A stretch of 64,000 nt of DNA, taken from assembly GCF_042650605.1 (NCBI RefSeq), contig NZ_JBHSBN010000004.1, positions 124,001-188,000 on the forward strand, in the 5' to 3' direction. The translations under genes were made by a program, and so were the position numbers. Origin of the DNA: Micromonospora_J zhanjiangensis (GTDB taxonomy: Bacteria; Actinomycetota; Actinomycetes; Mycobacteriales; Micromonosporaceae). This document shows, piece by piece, positions 1 through 7,337 of this stretch (positions within the stretch are counted from its first letter, which is position 1; each line of letters begins with the position of its first letter). The notes below the pieces were generated by a model, which saw only the letters and a list, made by a program, of their open reading frames with translations, was not told the origin of the DNA and ran no database searches.

Positions 1-41
1 AGCGGGTCGGAGACGGCCGGTGCGGCGGGTGGCGTGTGCAT
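1..41 (-). CDS. Start of an unidentified gene, cut by the window edge
   Basis: An ATG on the minus strand opens a frame reading MHTPPAAPAVSDP before the window ends. It is preceded by a TATCCT box at 57-52, ten bases before the start, as expected for a short-leader or leaderless transcript. Too little is visible to name a product, and the call rests only on start plus promoter-like box. Confidence 0.3.
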   Translation of the reverse strand, partial: MHTPPAAPAVSDP

Positions 42-51
42 GTCGTCGCCA

Positions 52-57
52 AGGATA
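52..57 (-). promoter_or_regulatory. Possible -10 box of the edge gene
   Basis: TATCCT on the minus strand lies ten bases upstream of the ATG at 41. It matches the TAnnnT pattern of housekeeping actinobacterial promoters. No convincing -35 element was identified. Confidence 0.3.
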
Positions 58-167
58 GGCACGCCCGGGCGGCGGGCGCCCGGGAGTTATCCGCCGGCGG
101 TGTCCCGGCCGGGACGGCGCGGTGCGGCGCGGCCGTGCCGGACGGTCGGAGCGGACGCCGGCCGCGG

Positions 168-719
168 TCAGCCCGCCCAGCCCGTCGGCAGCCGGTAGGT
201 CCATCCCTCCCGCCAGTCGAACGGCGCGTCCACCAGGTCCTCCAGCGGCTGACCGCCCAGCAGGTGGTCCAGCGCCCAGCGGTTCGCCGAATGGGCGATG
301 ATCAGTACCCGGCGGCCGTCCCACGCCCCGAGCAGGTCCCGCAGGAAGCCACGGGTCTGCGACACCACCTGCCGGTAGCTCTGCCCGTTGGGGTACGGCC
401 GGTCGACGTGGTGCCGGCGCAGCCGCTCCAGCTCACCGACGGGCATCCCGGTGAAGAGGCCGTAGTCGCACTCGCGCAGCCGGGTGTCCCGGTGGATCGG
501 GATCCGGCCCATCGGGAAGGCGAGTTCCACCGTCTCCACCGCCCGGGCCAGGTCGGAGCAGAAGACCGCGTGCAGGCCGTCCTGACCCCGCCGCACGCCC
601 ATCTCGCGGGCCAACTTCCGGCCGTACGTGGACAGCTCACCGGGCAGCCAGCCGGTGGCGCGGCCCGCCTCGTTGTCGGTGGTGACCGAGTGGGTCTCAT
701 AGACGATGTCGACCGTCAT
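168..719 (-). CDS. Histidine phosphatase family protein (phosphoglycerate mutase fold), variant active site
   Basis: The 183-aa protein has the phosphoglycerate-mutase/acid-phosphatase fold: an N-terminal catalytic-His strand at residues 6-12, a conserved acid in LRECDYG (E83), and the second catalytic His in IIAHSANRWAL (H143). The usual RHG triplet reads ETH (E8-T9-H10), so the phosphate-clamping arginine is missing at its normal place; I believe a group of actinobacterial paralogues shares this ETHS form. The substrate cannot be predicted. The start is supported by a CAGGCT box seven bases upstream. It is divergent from the cytidine-deaminase-like gene at 824. Confidence 0.85.
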   Translation of the reverse strand: MTVDIVYETHSVTTDNEAGRATGWLPGELSTYGRKLAREMGVRRGQDGLHAVFCSDLARAVETVELAFPMGRIPIHRDTRLRECDYGLFTGMPVGELERLRRHHVDRPYPNGQSYRQVVSQTRGFLRDLLGAWDGRRVLIIAHSANRWALDHLLGGQPLEDLVDAPFDWREGWTYRLPTGWAG

Positions 720-726
720 GGGGCAG

Positions 727-732
727 AGCCTG
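727..732 (-). promoter_or_regulatory. -10 box of a leaderless transcript (histidine phosphatase gene)
   Basis: CAGGCT on the minus strand ends seven bases before the ATG at 719. This is the spacing seen before many starts in this window and implies that transcription begins at or next to the start codon. Confidence 0.45.
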
Positions 733-823
733 CCAGGCGTACGCCCCGCCGCCCAGTCCGCGCGGAGGGCAATTCTGGTCGCCGCCTACAGTTGACCGCT
801 CGACGAGCGGGCGGGAGGCGTAC

Positions 824-1207
824 GTGATGCGGGACACCGATCGGGCGTTGGTGCAGGCCGCGACGGCCGTCGTACGGCTGCGGTGCCGGCCCGGCCGGCA
901 CCCGGACGCGGCCGCGGCCCGCACCGCGGACGGTCGGCTCTTCACCGCGGTGGGTGTCGAACACGTCACCGGCGGTGTCTGTGCCGAGGTGGTGCTGCTC
1001 GGGACGGCGGCCACCCAGGGGGTCACCGAGTTGGAGACCATCGTCGCGATGGACGCCGGCCGGCGGGAGATCATGACGCCGTGTGCCCGCTGCCGGCAGA
1101 TCCTGGCCGAACACCAGCCGGCGATCCGGGTGATCGTCGGTCCGGCCGCCGAACCGCGGGTGGTGCCGCTCGCCGAGTTGCCGCCGCCGGAGCCGGTCAC
1201 CGGCTGA
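824..1207 (+). CDS. Cytidine deaminase-like zinc hydrolase
   Basis: The 127-aa protein has the size and zinc signature of the homotetrameric cytidine/blasticidin-S deaminase group: C53-A54-E55 (zinc ligand and proton shuttle) and P86-C87-x-x-C90. It would deaminate a cytosine nucleoside or a related base; the exact substrate is not readable. GTG at 824 and ATG at 827 are both possible starts, behind a GGGAGG site at 813-818. It is convergent with the DUF397 gene. Confidence 0.85.
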   Translation: MMRDTDRALVQAATAVVRLRCRPGRHPDAAAARTADGRLFTAVGVEHVTGGVCAEVVLLGTAATQGVTELETIVAMDAGRREIMTPCARCRQILAEHQPAIRVIVGPAAEPRVVPLAELPPPEPVTG

Positions 1208-1232
1208 CCGACCGGAACGGACACCCGGTCCG

Positions 1233-1454
1233 TCAGGAGTCGTGGAAGTCGAACTCGCCGTCCTTGACGCCGCCGACGAAGGCGTCCCATTCGGCCCGGG
1301 TGTAGACGATGGTGGCCGCGTCGGGGGTCCTGCTGTGCCGAACGGCCACCCGTCCGGTTCCGTCGGCCAGCGGGCCGGCTTCGACGCAACTGCCGCCGGT
1401 GTCGGCGCAGCGGGTGCTGATGTGCCAGGTCACGTCCGGCATGGGCTCGCTCAT
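1233..1454 (-). CDS. DUF397 domain-containing protein
   Basis: This 73-aa protein matches the DUF397 family of streptomycetes and relatives: an N-terminal WHxSTRC region, a central VAVRHSRTPD segment and a C-terminal YTRAEWDAFVGGVKDGEFD. DUF397 proteins typically follow a Scr1/WhiJ-type HTH gene and are thought to act with it as a regulatory, antitoxin-like or developmental pair. Here the start overlaps the stop of that HTH gene by four bases, so the two are probably translationally coupled. The effector function is unknown. Confidence 0.9.
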   Translation of the reverse strand: MSEPMPDVTWHISTRCADTGGSCVEAGPLADGTGRVAVRHSRTPDAATIVYTRAEWDAFVGGVKDGEFDFHDS

Positions 1455-2314
1455 GACAGTTCCTCCGCGATGGTAGCGATCAGCTTTGCCGACTCGTCGG
1501 GATCCAGGGCGGCGTCTCTTACCGAATGATAGGCATCAATAAATCTATCCGACTTCGGTGATTCCACGTACAGTTGGCCGGCAAGTCCTTCGAGATATCC
1601 CACGGCCGGATAGCCGGGCGGCATCACGAACAGCCAGAACGAGCCGTTGAGGCCGGCGTGCAGGCGGACCGTGGTCGGCAGTACGCGCACTTCGACGTGG
1701 CGTCGGCGACAGAGTTGGCCGATGTGGTCGAGTTGGTCGCGCAGCAGGCCGGGACTGCCGATCCGGCGGCGCAGGGCGGCCTCGTCGATCACCGCCTCGA
1801 TGGCGGCCGAACCGGGCTCGGCCAGCACCCGTTGCCGGGCCAGGCGCAACTCCACCCAACGGCTCACCGAATCCTCGGACACCTCCGGGCCCTCCGCCGC
1901 CCGGATCACCAACTCGGCGTACTCCGGCAGTTGGAACAGGCCGGGCACCACCATGGCGTGGTACGAACAGATGCGCTCGGCCCGGGACTCCAGCCAGGGA
2001 AAATCAATGAACGACGAGTCGATCACGTCGCCGTAGTCCTCGTCCCAGCGGTCCACCCGCCAGACCTCCTCGGCCAGGGTCAGCAGCCGGGACCGCTCGG
2101 TGGCCTGGTGGAATCCGTACAGGTCGAGCAGCGCCACCACCTCGCTGCGTCGGATCGGCCACTCGGCCCGCTCGTAGCGGCTCAGGGCGGTGTGGTCACG
2201 CTGCAGAAACTCGCCGACCATTTTCAGGGTCATGCCGCGTTGCTCGCGGATCTGTCGGAGTTGCTGGCCGAGCCATTGTGCGCGAAGGGTGCGGGTGAAC
2301 GGCTTGTGTGGCAC
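1451..2314 (-). CDS. Scr1-family helix-turn-helix transcriptional regulator
   Basis: The N-terminal XRE-type HTH (LGQQLRQIREQRGMTLKMVG followed by HTALSRYERA) is joined to the long C-terminal domain usual for Scr1/WhiJ regulators (ICSYHAMVVPGLFQLPEYAE, later VRLHAGLNGSFWLF and VGYLEGLAGQLYVE). I place the start at GTG 2314 because GGAAGGA lies at the right distance upstream; the frame stays open to 2389 without another good site. The product is 287 aa. It is followed by the DUF397 gene with a 4-bp overlap, the classic pairing. Confidence 0.9.
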   Translation of the reverse strand: MPHKPFTRTLRAQWLGQQLRQIREQRGMTLKMVGEFLQRDHTALSRYERAEWPIRRSEVVALLDLYGFHQATERSRLLTLAEEVWRVDRWDEDYGDVIDSSFIDFPWLESRAERICSYHAMVVPGLFQLPEYAELVIRAAEGPEVSEDSVSRWVELRLARQRVLAEPGSAAIEAVIDEAALRRRIGSPGLLRDQLDHIGQLCRRRHVEVRVLPTTVRLHAGLNGSFWLFVMPPGYPAVGYLEGLAGQLYVESPKSDRFIDAYHSVRDAALDPDESAKLIATIAEELS

Positions 2315-2597
2315 GGGACGGTCCTTCCCCGAACAATACGGGAGTGGTGCAGCCTGCAATTTGCTCTGTGCAACCGAACTGCGGGCCACCGCCGGCGTCG
2401 CGCCGGCTCGGTCGGTGACATCGGGTTGTCACGTGAGTGATTACGTTTCACGCCGTATGCTGCCGATCGGCGGAAGCGCATGTTCCCCTTGCCACCTACT
2501 CTACTTACCACAGTGGATGGATTGCGTGCGACCGACTGTATACCTGGCGTCATGTTTTGTGGTGTACGGCGGTTCGGTCACGCCGGAAAGGAGGACA
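2315..2597. other. Intergenic region between divergent genes
   Basis: This stretch separates the HTH/DUF397 pair from the small genes at 2598 and 2714. It contains a visibly AT-richer part around 2430-2570, including TATACC near 2538, so it probably carries promoters in both directions. I see no RNA gene or longer repeat. Confidence 0.4.
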
Positions 2598-2714
2598 ATG
2601 CGCCCGGACCGGACCAAAGGTCGCGCTCGTCCGTTCCCATTTCCTGGACCAGGGAGGAAAGCCTTGCGTCAATGCCATGGAAATTCCATCCGCTATTCGG
2701 CGGAGGGATCGTGA
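2598..2714 (+). CDS. Possible small protein, coupled to the next gene
   Basis: ATG 2598 is preceded by a near-ideal AAAGGAGGA site (2587-2595) and opens a 38-aa basic, proline-rich frame beginning MRPDRTKGRARPFPFPG. Its TGA overlaps the ATG of the gene at 2714 (TGATG), so it may be a real small protein or a leader peptide controlling translation of that gene. The sequence resembles nothing I know. A second purine-rich site at 2651-2657 could serve an internal TTG start in the same frame. Confidence 0.45.
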   Translation: MRPDRTKGRARPFPFPGPGRKALRQCHGNSIRYSAEGS

Positions 2715-3043
2715 TGGTCCTGCGTGGTGAGCTGGGAGCACTTTCCGGCGCGCCGACTCCGGGCCGGGGCCCGTTCGCCCGCCGGGACGGCGAGGTGCCC
2801 CGATTCGTCGTACACCTGCCGGTGGTGGTGACGGACCTGGCCGGGGCCAAGCACCTGGCCCGACGACTGGCCGTGGCGCTGCTCGCGCTGCCCGAGGTGG
2901 ACGGTGGCGAGACGACCGTGTCCGAGGAGGACAACCAGGGCGTACGGCACCGGGTGTTCTGCGACCGGTTGTTGGCCGACGGTCGTCGCTGCGGGCGGCA
3001 GAACGAGCACGACGGCGGCTGCGTCCCCGGGGCGGTGGTCTGA
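2714..3043 (+). CDS. Conserved hypothetical protein, 109 aa
   Basis: The product has no family I recognise. A basic and proline/glycine-rich N-terminus leads into a likely globular part (FVVHLPVVVTDLAGAKHLARRL) and ends in a cysteine-containing tail (CDRLLADGRRCGRQ, then GGC). The start is GTG 2711 or ATG 2714, behind GGAGGG at 2702-2707. The gene follows a small ORF that it overlaps, is divergent from the Scr1/DUF397 pair, and ends before a large inverted repeat. Confidence 0.6.
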   Translation: MVLRGELGALSGAPTPGRGPFARRDGEVPRFVVHLPVVVTDLAGAKHLARRLAVALLALPEVDGGETTVSEEDNQGVRHRVFCDRLLADGRRCGRQNEHDGGCVPGAVV

Positions 3044-3079
3044 CGGCCGGTGCCGGGAGGCGGCAGGGGCCGGACAGGG

Positions 3080-3163
3080 CGAGATCCGCGCGGACCCGGA
3101 TTCGGTCGGTGGTCGTCCCGAGACGTGCCACCGACCAAATCCGGGGTGTCCGCGCGGATCTCG
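3080..3163. terminator. Long inverted repeat between convergent genes, likely bidirectional terminator
   Basis: Arms of 33 and 36 bases (3080-3112 and 3128-3163) pair over their length with one mismatch and one 3-base bulge, around a 15-base loop. The repeat lies between the convergent genes ending at 3043 and 3233. There is no U-tract, as is usual for actinobacterial terminators. Confidence 0.75.
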
Positions 3164-3232
3164 GACCGGGTGGGGGCCGGCGGGACCGCCTGGTCCCGGT
3201 GTGTGGCGTGGCCCGGCGGCTCCCCGGGTGGG

Positions 3233-3880
3233 TCAGGCCACGGCGGACCAGGTGGCGGTGAAGGCCGCGGCCTCGCCGGCGAGCCACCGCTCGACCTGGC
3301 TGGCCTTGGCGTTCGACCGTGGCCGGTGGGTGATCCCCCGTCGGACGTCGACCAGCACCGGCCGTGCGCCGGGCAGAATCCGGTCCATCTGCCGGTCCAT
3401 CAGGTGCAGGGTGGCCAACACCGCCTCGTCGCTGGGCGGTGCCTCGTCGAAGTGCAGCCGGACCGCCTCGCCGTGGCCATCGGCGAAGCGCAGCCCGAAG
3501 TGCGGATTGATCTTGACCGGCAGGTCGCCGACCATGCCCAGCGCGTCGTGCGTCGGGACCAGTTCCACCTCGGAAAGGTCGCCGAGCGAGTGCAGGTAGG
3601 CGACCGCCCCGGGCACCAACGCCTCGTACAGCGGGCGCCAGCGCGGCTTGACCGTGCGGGCGATCTCGCCGAGGTGGCGCCCACCGGTGCGGAAGGCGAT
3701 GTCGGCCTTGAGTGCCTTGACGAGTTGTCCGTGCGGGTTGAAGCCGGAGCGGCTGGCGCGTTGCTTGCGCAGCCCGCCCACGAAGGTGGCCTTCTCCGGG
3801 CCGGTGCGGTCGACGTAGCGGGTGAAACCGAGCAGGGTGGCATAGGGGAGCAGAGGGGCGGCGGGAGCGGGCGCGGTCAC
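3233..3880 (-). CDS. Hypothetical protein, 215 aa
   Basis: I do not recognise this family. The protein is soluble-looking, without signal peptide or membrane segment. Conserved-looking blocks are TLLGFTRYVDRTGPEKA, FNPHGQLVKALKADIAFR, TGGRHLGEIARTVKPRW and INPHFGLRFADGHGEAVRLHF. Codon use matches the chromosome. A 9-bp-arm imperfect palindrome just upstream (3908-3925) suggests control by a repressor. It is convergent with the 2714 gene. Confidence 0.7.
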   Translation of the reverse strand: MTAPAPAAPLLPYATLLGFTRYVDRTGPEKATFVGGLRKQRASRSGFNPHGQLVKALKADIAFRTGGRHLGEIARTVKPRWRPLYEALVPGAVAYLHSLGDLSEVELVPTHDALGMVGDLPVKINPHFGLRFADGHGEAVRLHFDEAPPSDEAVLATLHLMDRQMDRILPGARPVLVDVRRGITHRPRSNAKASQVERWLAGEAAAFTATWSAVA

Positions 3881-3907
3881 GGCTTTCCTCCCTGGTCAGA
3901 AGCCGGT

Positions 3908-3925
3908 TTAGTACATACATTCTAA
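3908..3925. promoter_or_regulatory. AT-rich TTAG...CTAA operator-like site
   Basis: TTAGTACAT and ACATTCTAA form an imperfect palindrome in an otherwise GC-rich background, about 28 bases upstream of the ATG at 3880. The spacing and composition are those of MarR- or TetR-type operators overlapping a promoter. This is inference only. Confidence 0.4.
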
Positions 3926-4074
3926 TCGACTGGCGCCGCTACGCCCAGTCATTTCGCGGCCCGTTCGGTCCGGTATCGAGGACGGTCGGCCGGTGCGGTC
4001 GAGGGCGGCCGACGTCGACCGTGTGAGGCCGGCCGGTGGGCCGGTCGGAGTGTCGACACCGAGGTGGTCGGCGG

Positions 4075-4518
4075 CTAGGACCCGGTGACGAGGTCGCGCA
4101 GGGCTGTCAGGACCTCGTCGGTGACGACGGCCAGCGAGCGGGTCTCGTCGTCGCGGATCCACTGCGCGAACGCGATGCCGAACACCGTCGCGGCGGTCTG
4201 TGCGGCCAGCCTGGCGTGCAGTGGGTCGACGCCGCGGGCGCACATGGCCTCGGCGATCTCCGTGCCGATGCCGGCGAGCTTGTGGCGTTCCCGCTCCTGC
4301 AGGGCAGGATTCTTGTCGATCACGGCCTGCCGGGTGCGGGCGAAAGGTCTTTTCTCGTCGGGGAAGAAGCCGGCGGCCGAGCGCAACGAGTGGGCGACGA
4401 TCTCCAGGGGGGAGGCCCCCGGGGGTGCTTCTTCGAGGCCGGTCAGGAACGTGCCGAGCAGTAGGTGCTGGTCGTCGAAGAGAACGTCGCGCCCGGTGAT
4501 GTCTGTGGCTGACGTCAG
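4075..4518 (-). pseudogene. TetR-family regulator relic lacking its DNA-binding domain
   Basis: The open frame from 4518 encodes about 147 aa that look like the C-terminal ligand-binding part of an actinobacterial TetR regulator (DVLFDDQHLLLGTFLTGLEE, later LAAQTAATVFGIAFAQWI and DEVLTALRDLV). DVLFDD corresponds to the KEDVLFDD segment that normally follows the recognition helix; everything before it, the whole HTH of roughly 60 residues, is absent. In-frame stops lie at 4521 and 4530. The break coincides with the palindrome at 4497-4530. Confidence 0.7.
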
Positions 4519-4530
4519 TCACAGACATCA
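4497..4530. promoter_or_regulatory. Near-perfect 34-bp palindrome, probable operator of a lost TetR/SDR pair
   Basis: Perfect 11-bp arms (TGATGTCTGTG and CACAGACATCA) flank a perfect 10-bp palindrome CTGACGTCAG, with a single mismatched pair between them. It sits between the TetR relic and the start of an SDR-like frame with its own ribosome binding site, where the operator of such a divergent pair belongs. It overlaps the truncated end of the TetR frame. Confidence 0.6.
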
Positions 4531-4545
4531 CGTGGAGGGTGCGTC

Positions 4546-4566
4546 ATGCACGTTTTCGTCACCGGA
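4546..4566 (+). pseudogene. N-terminal scrap of an SDR / NAD-dependent epimerase-type gene
   Basis: ATG 4546, behind GGAGGG at 4534-4539, reads MHVFVTG, the exact opening of the first strand and glycine motif of many NAD(P)-dependent oxidoreductases. After seven codons the family resemblance stops (PRPDRPSV follows). With the adjacent TetR relic this looks like what remains of a divergent regulator/oxidoreductase pair after deletion. Confidence 0.45.
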
Positions 4567-4680
4567 CCCCGGCCGGATCGGCCGTCCGTCATCAGCCCTT
4601 CCGACGGCGACGCACCGGTCATGACCGCTCCGACACCAGCCAGGCTGACCGGCCCGGCCACCCACCGGAGCCGGGGGTGC

Positions 4681-7185
4681 TCAGAGCTGGCCGACGTCGG
4701 TGATCCGGACCACGGCCGCACCGACCTCGTCCGACGCGGCCAGGTCGACCTCCGCGCTGATGCCCCAGTCGTGGTCGCCGTCCGGGTCGTCGAAGATCTG
4801 CCGGACCGTCCACCGCTCGCGGCCCTGCTCGATCATCAGCAGCGCCGGACCGCGGGCGTCCGGACCGACCCCGAGCGAGCCGTACGCCGCGAAGTACGGC
4901 TCCAGCGCGTCGGCCCACGCGTCGGCGTCCCAGCCCGACTCGGCGTCCAACTCGCCGAGCAGGTCGTAGCGGCGCAGCGCCGCCAACTCCACCCGACGGA
5001 ACAGCGCGTTGCGCACCAGCACCCGGAACGCCCGCGGGTTGCCGGTGACCGCCGGCGGCTTCTCGGCCAGGGCGGCGGTCGCCTCCGCCACGTCGGACGG
5101 GTTGCGCAGCCGCTCCCACTCGTCGATGAGGCTGGAGTCGACCTGCCGGACCAACTCGCCCAGCCACTCGATCAGGTCGGTCAGTTCCTCGGTCCGGGCG
5201 TCCTCCGGCACGGTCTGCCGCAGCGTCTTGTACGCGTCGGCCAGATAGCGCAGGACCAGGCCCTCGGACCGGGACAGGCCGTAGAAGGCGACGTACTCGG
5301 TGAACGTCATGGCCCGCTCGTACATGTCCCGGACCACGGACTTCGGCGACAGTTCGTGGTCGGCCACCCAGGGATGGCCGCGCCGGTACATCTCGTACGC
5401 GGCGTCCAGCAGCTCCGCGAGGGGCTTCGGGTGGGTCACCTCGTCGAGCAGTTCGAGGCGCTGCTCGTACTCGATGCCGTCGGCCTTCATCGCGGCGACC
5501 GCCTCACCGCGGGCCTTGAACTGCTGGGCGGAGAGCACCTGCCGGGGGTTGTCCAGGATGGACTCGATCACCGACAGGACGTCCAGCGGGTAGCTGGGCG
5601 ACTCCTTGTCCAGCAGTTCGATGGCCGCCAGCGCCAGCGGGGACAGCGGCTGGTTCAGGGCGAAGTCCAGTTGCAGGTCGACGGTGAGCCGGACCCGCCG
5701 GCCGGTCTCGTCCGGCTCGGGCAGTTGCTCGACCACCCCGCCGGCCAGCAGCGCCCGGTAGATCGCGATCGCCCGGCGGATGTGTTTCCGTTGCGCGGCG
5801 CGGTCCTCGTGGTTGTCGGTGAGCAGGTGCCGCATCGCCGCGAACGCGTCGCCCGGCCGGCCGATCACGTTGAGCAGCATCGAGTGGCTGACCTGGAAGC
5901 TGGAGGTCAGCGGCTCCGGCTCGGCCTCGATCAGCCGGTCGAAGGTGGGCCGGCCCCAGCCGATCGACCCCTCGGGCGGCTTCTTGCGCACCACCTTGCG
6001 CCGCTTCTTCGGGTCGTCGCCGGCCTTGGCGAGCGCCTTCTCGTTCTCGATCACGTGCTCCGGCGCCTGCACCACCACCGTGCCGAGGGTGTCGAAGCCG
6101 GCCCGGCCGGCCCGGCCGGCGATCTGGTGGAACTCGCGCGCCTTGAGCAGCCGGGTCCGCACCCCGTCGTACTTGGACAGGCCGGTGAACAGGACGGTGC
6201 GGATCGGCACGTTGATGCCGACGCCGAGGGTGTCCGTACCGCAGATGACCTTGAGCAGGCCGGCCTGGGCCAGGGTCTCCACCAGTCGCCGGTACTTGGG
6301 CAGCATGCCGGCGTGGTGCACGCCGATGCCGTGCCGGACCAGTCGGGACAGCGTCTTTCCGAAGCCCGCGGTGAACCGGAAGTTGCCGATCGCCTGGGCG
6401 ATCATGTCCTTCTCGGCCCGGCTGCAGACGTTCACGCTCATCAGCGCCTGGGCCCGTTCCAGCGCCGCGGCCTGGGTGAAGTGCACGACGTAGATCGGCG
6501 CCTGCTTGGTGCTCAGCAGCTCCTCGAGCGTCTCGTGCAGCGGCGTCATGGCGTACGTGAACATCAGCGGGACCGGCCGCTGCGCCGAGCGGACGACGGC
6601 GGTGGACCGGCCGGTACGTCGGGAGAGGTCGCCCTCGAACCGGGTGACGTCGCCCAGCGTGGCCGACATCAGCACGAACTGCGCCTGGGGCAGCTCGATC
6701 AGCGGGATCTGCCAGGCCCAGCCGCGGTCCGGCTCGGCGTAGAAGTGGAACTCGTCCATGACCACCAGGCCGACGTCGGCCCGGGAACCCTCCCGCAACG
6801 CGATGTTGGCCAGGATCTCCGCGGTGCAGCAGATGATCGGCGCGTCCTCGTTCACGCTCGCGTCGCCGGTCAGCATGCCGACGTTCTTCGGTCCGAAGAT
6901 CTCGCACAGGGCGAAGAACTTCTCCGACACCAGTGCCTTGATCGGCGCGGTGTAGAACGAGACCCGGTTGTCGGCCAGGGCGGCGAAGTGGGCACCGGTG
7001 GCGACCAGGCTCTTGCCCGAGCCGGTCGGGGTGCTCAGGATGACGTTGGCGCCCGAGACGATCTCGATCAGCGCCTCTTCCTGGTGCGGGTAGAGGGTGA
7101 GTCCGCGATCCTGGGCCCAGCCGGCGAACGCGTCGAAGAGGGAATCGGGGTCGGCGCTGCCGGGCAGCTGGTCGGTGAGGGTCAT
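4681..7185 (-). CDS. DEAD/DEAH-box helicase with DUF3516 C-terminal domain
   Basis: This 834-aa Ski2-like superfamily 2 helicase has Walker A TPTGSGKS (52-59), motif II DEFH (145-148), motif III SAT (175-177) and motif VI QIAGRAGRAG (355-364). A basic linker follows near 390-410, then the long actinobacterial DUF3516 domain. These enzymes probably unwind or remodel RNA in the cytoplasm; the biological substrate is not established. The start ATG 7185 has a CAGGAT box nine bases upstream. Confidence 0.92.
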   Translation of the reverse strand: MTLTDQLPGSADPDSLFDAFAGWAQDRGLTLYPHQEEALIEIVSGANVILSTPTGSGKSLVATGAHFAALADNRVSFYTAPIKALVSEKFFALCEIFGPKNVGMLTGDASVNEDAPIICCTAEILANIALREGSRADVGLVVMDEFHFYAEPDRGWAWQIPLIELPQAQFVLMSATLGDVTRFEGDLSRRTGRSTAVVRSAQRPVPLMFTYAMTPLHETLEELLSTKQAPIYVVHFTQAAALERAQALMSVNVCSRAEKDMIAQAIGNFRFTAGFGKTLSRLVRHGIGVHHAGMLPKYRRLVETLAQAGLLKVICGTDTLGVGINVPIRTVLFTGLSKYDGVRTRLLKAREFHQIAGRAGRAGFDTLGTVVVQAPEHVIENEKALAKAGDDPKKRRKVVRKKPPEGSIGWGRPTFDRLIEAEPEPLTSSFQVSHSMLLNVIGRPGDAFAAMRHLLTDNHEDRAAQRKHIRRAIAIYRALLAGGVVEQLPEPDETGRRVRLTVDLQLDFALNQPLSPLALAAIELLDKESPSYPLDVLSVIESILDNPRQVLSAQQFKARGEAVAAMKADGIEYEQRLELLDEVTHPKPLAELLDAAYEMYRRGHPWVADHELSPKSVVRDMYERAMTFTEYVAFYGLSRSEGLVLRYLADAYKTLRQTVPEDARTEELTDLIEWLGELVRQVDSSLIDEWERLRNPSDVAEATAALAEKPPAVTGNPRAFRVLVRNALFRRVELAALRRYDLLGELDAESGWDADAWADALEPYFAAYGSLGVGPDARGPALLMIEQGRERWTVRQIFDDPDGDHDWGISAEVDLAASDEVGAAVVRITDVGQL

Positions 7186-7337
7186 GGCCGGTCAATCCTG
7201 CCCTGATCACGTACCGGCCCGCCACCCGGGTGCCCGGATCCGGCCACACGGGCGACCCGGCCCGTCGGCCGACGGGCCCGGTCAGCGCCGGTGCAGGCCC
7301 GGTCAGCGGCGGTCGCTCGGCGGCGCGGCGGGTCCGC

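Noticed and set aside
3908..4531. 207-aa arginine-rich frame next to the TetR relic
   Set aside because: Its composition is that of a shadow frame; the TetR ligand-binding sequence is in another frame.
4546..7206. 886-aa frame opposite the helicase gene
   Set aside because: It is the complementary frame of the helicase gene and has no family features; only the first seven codons have meaning as an SDR relic.
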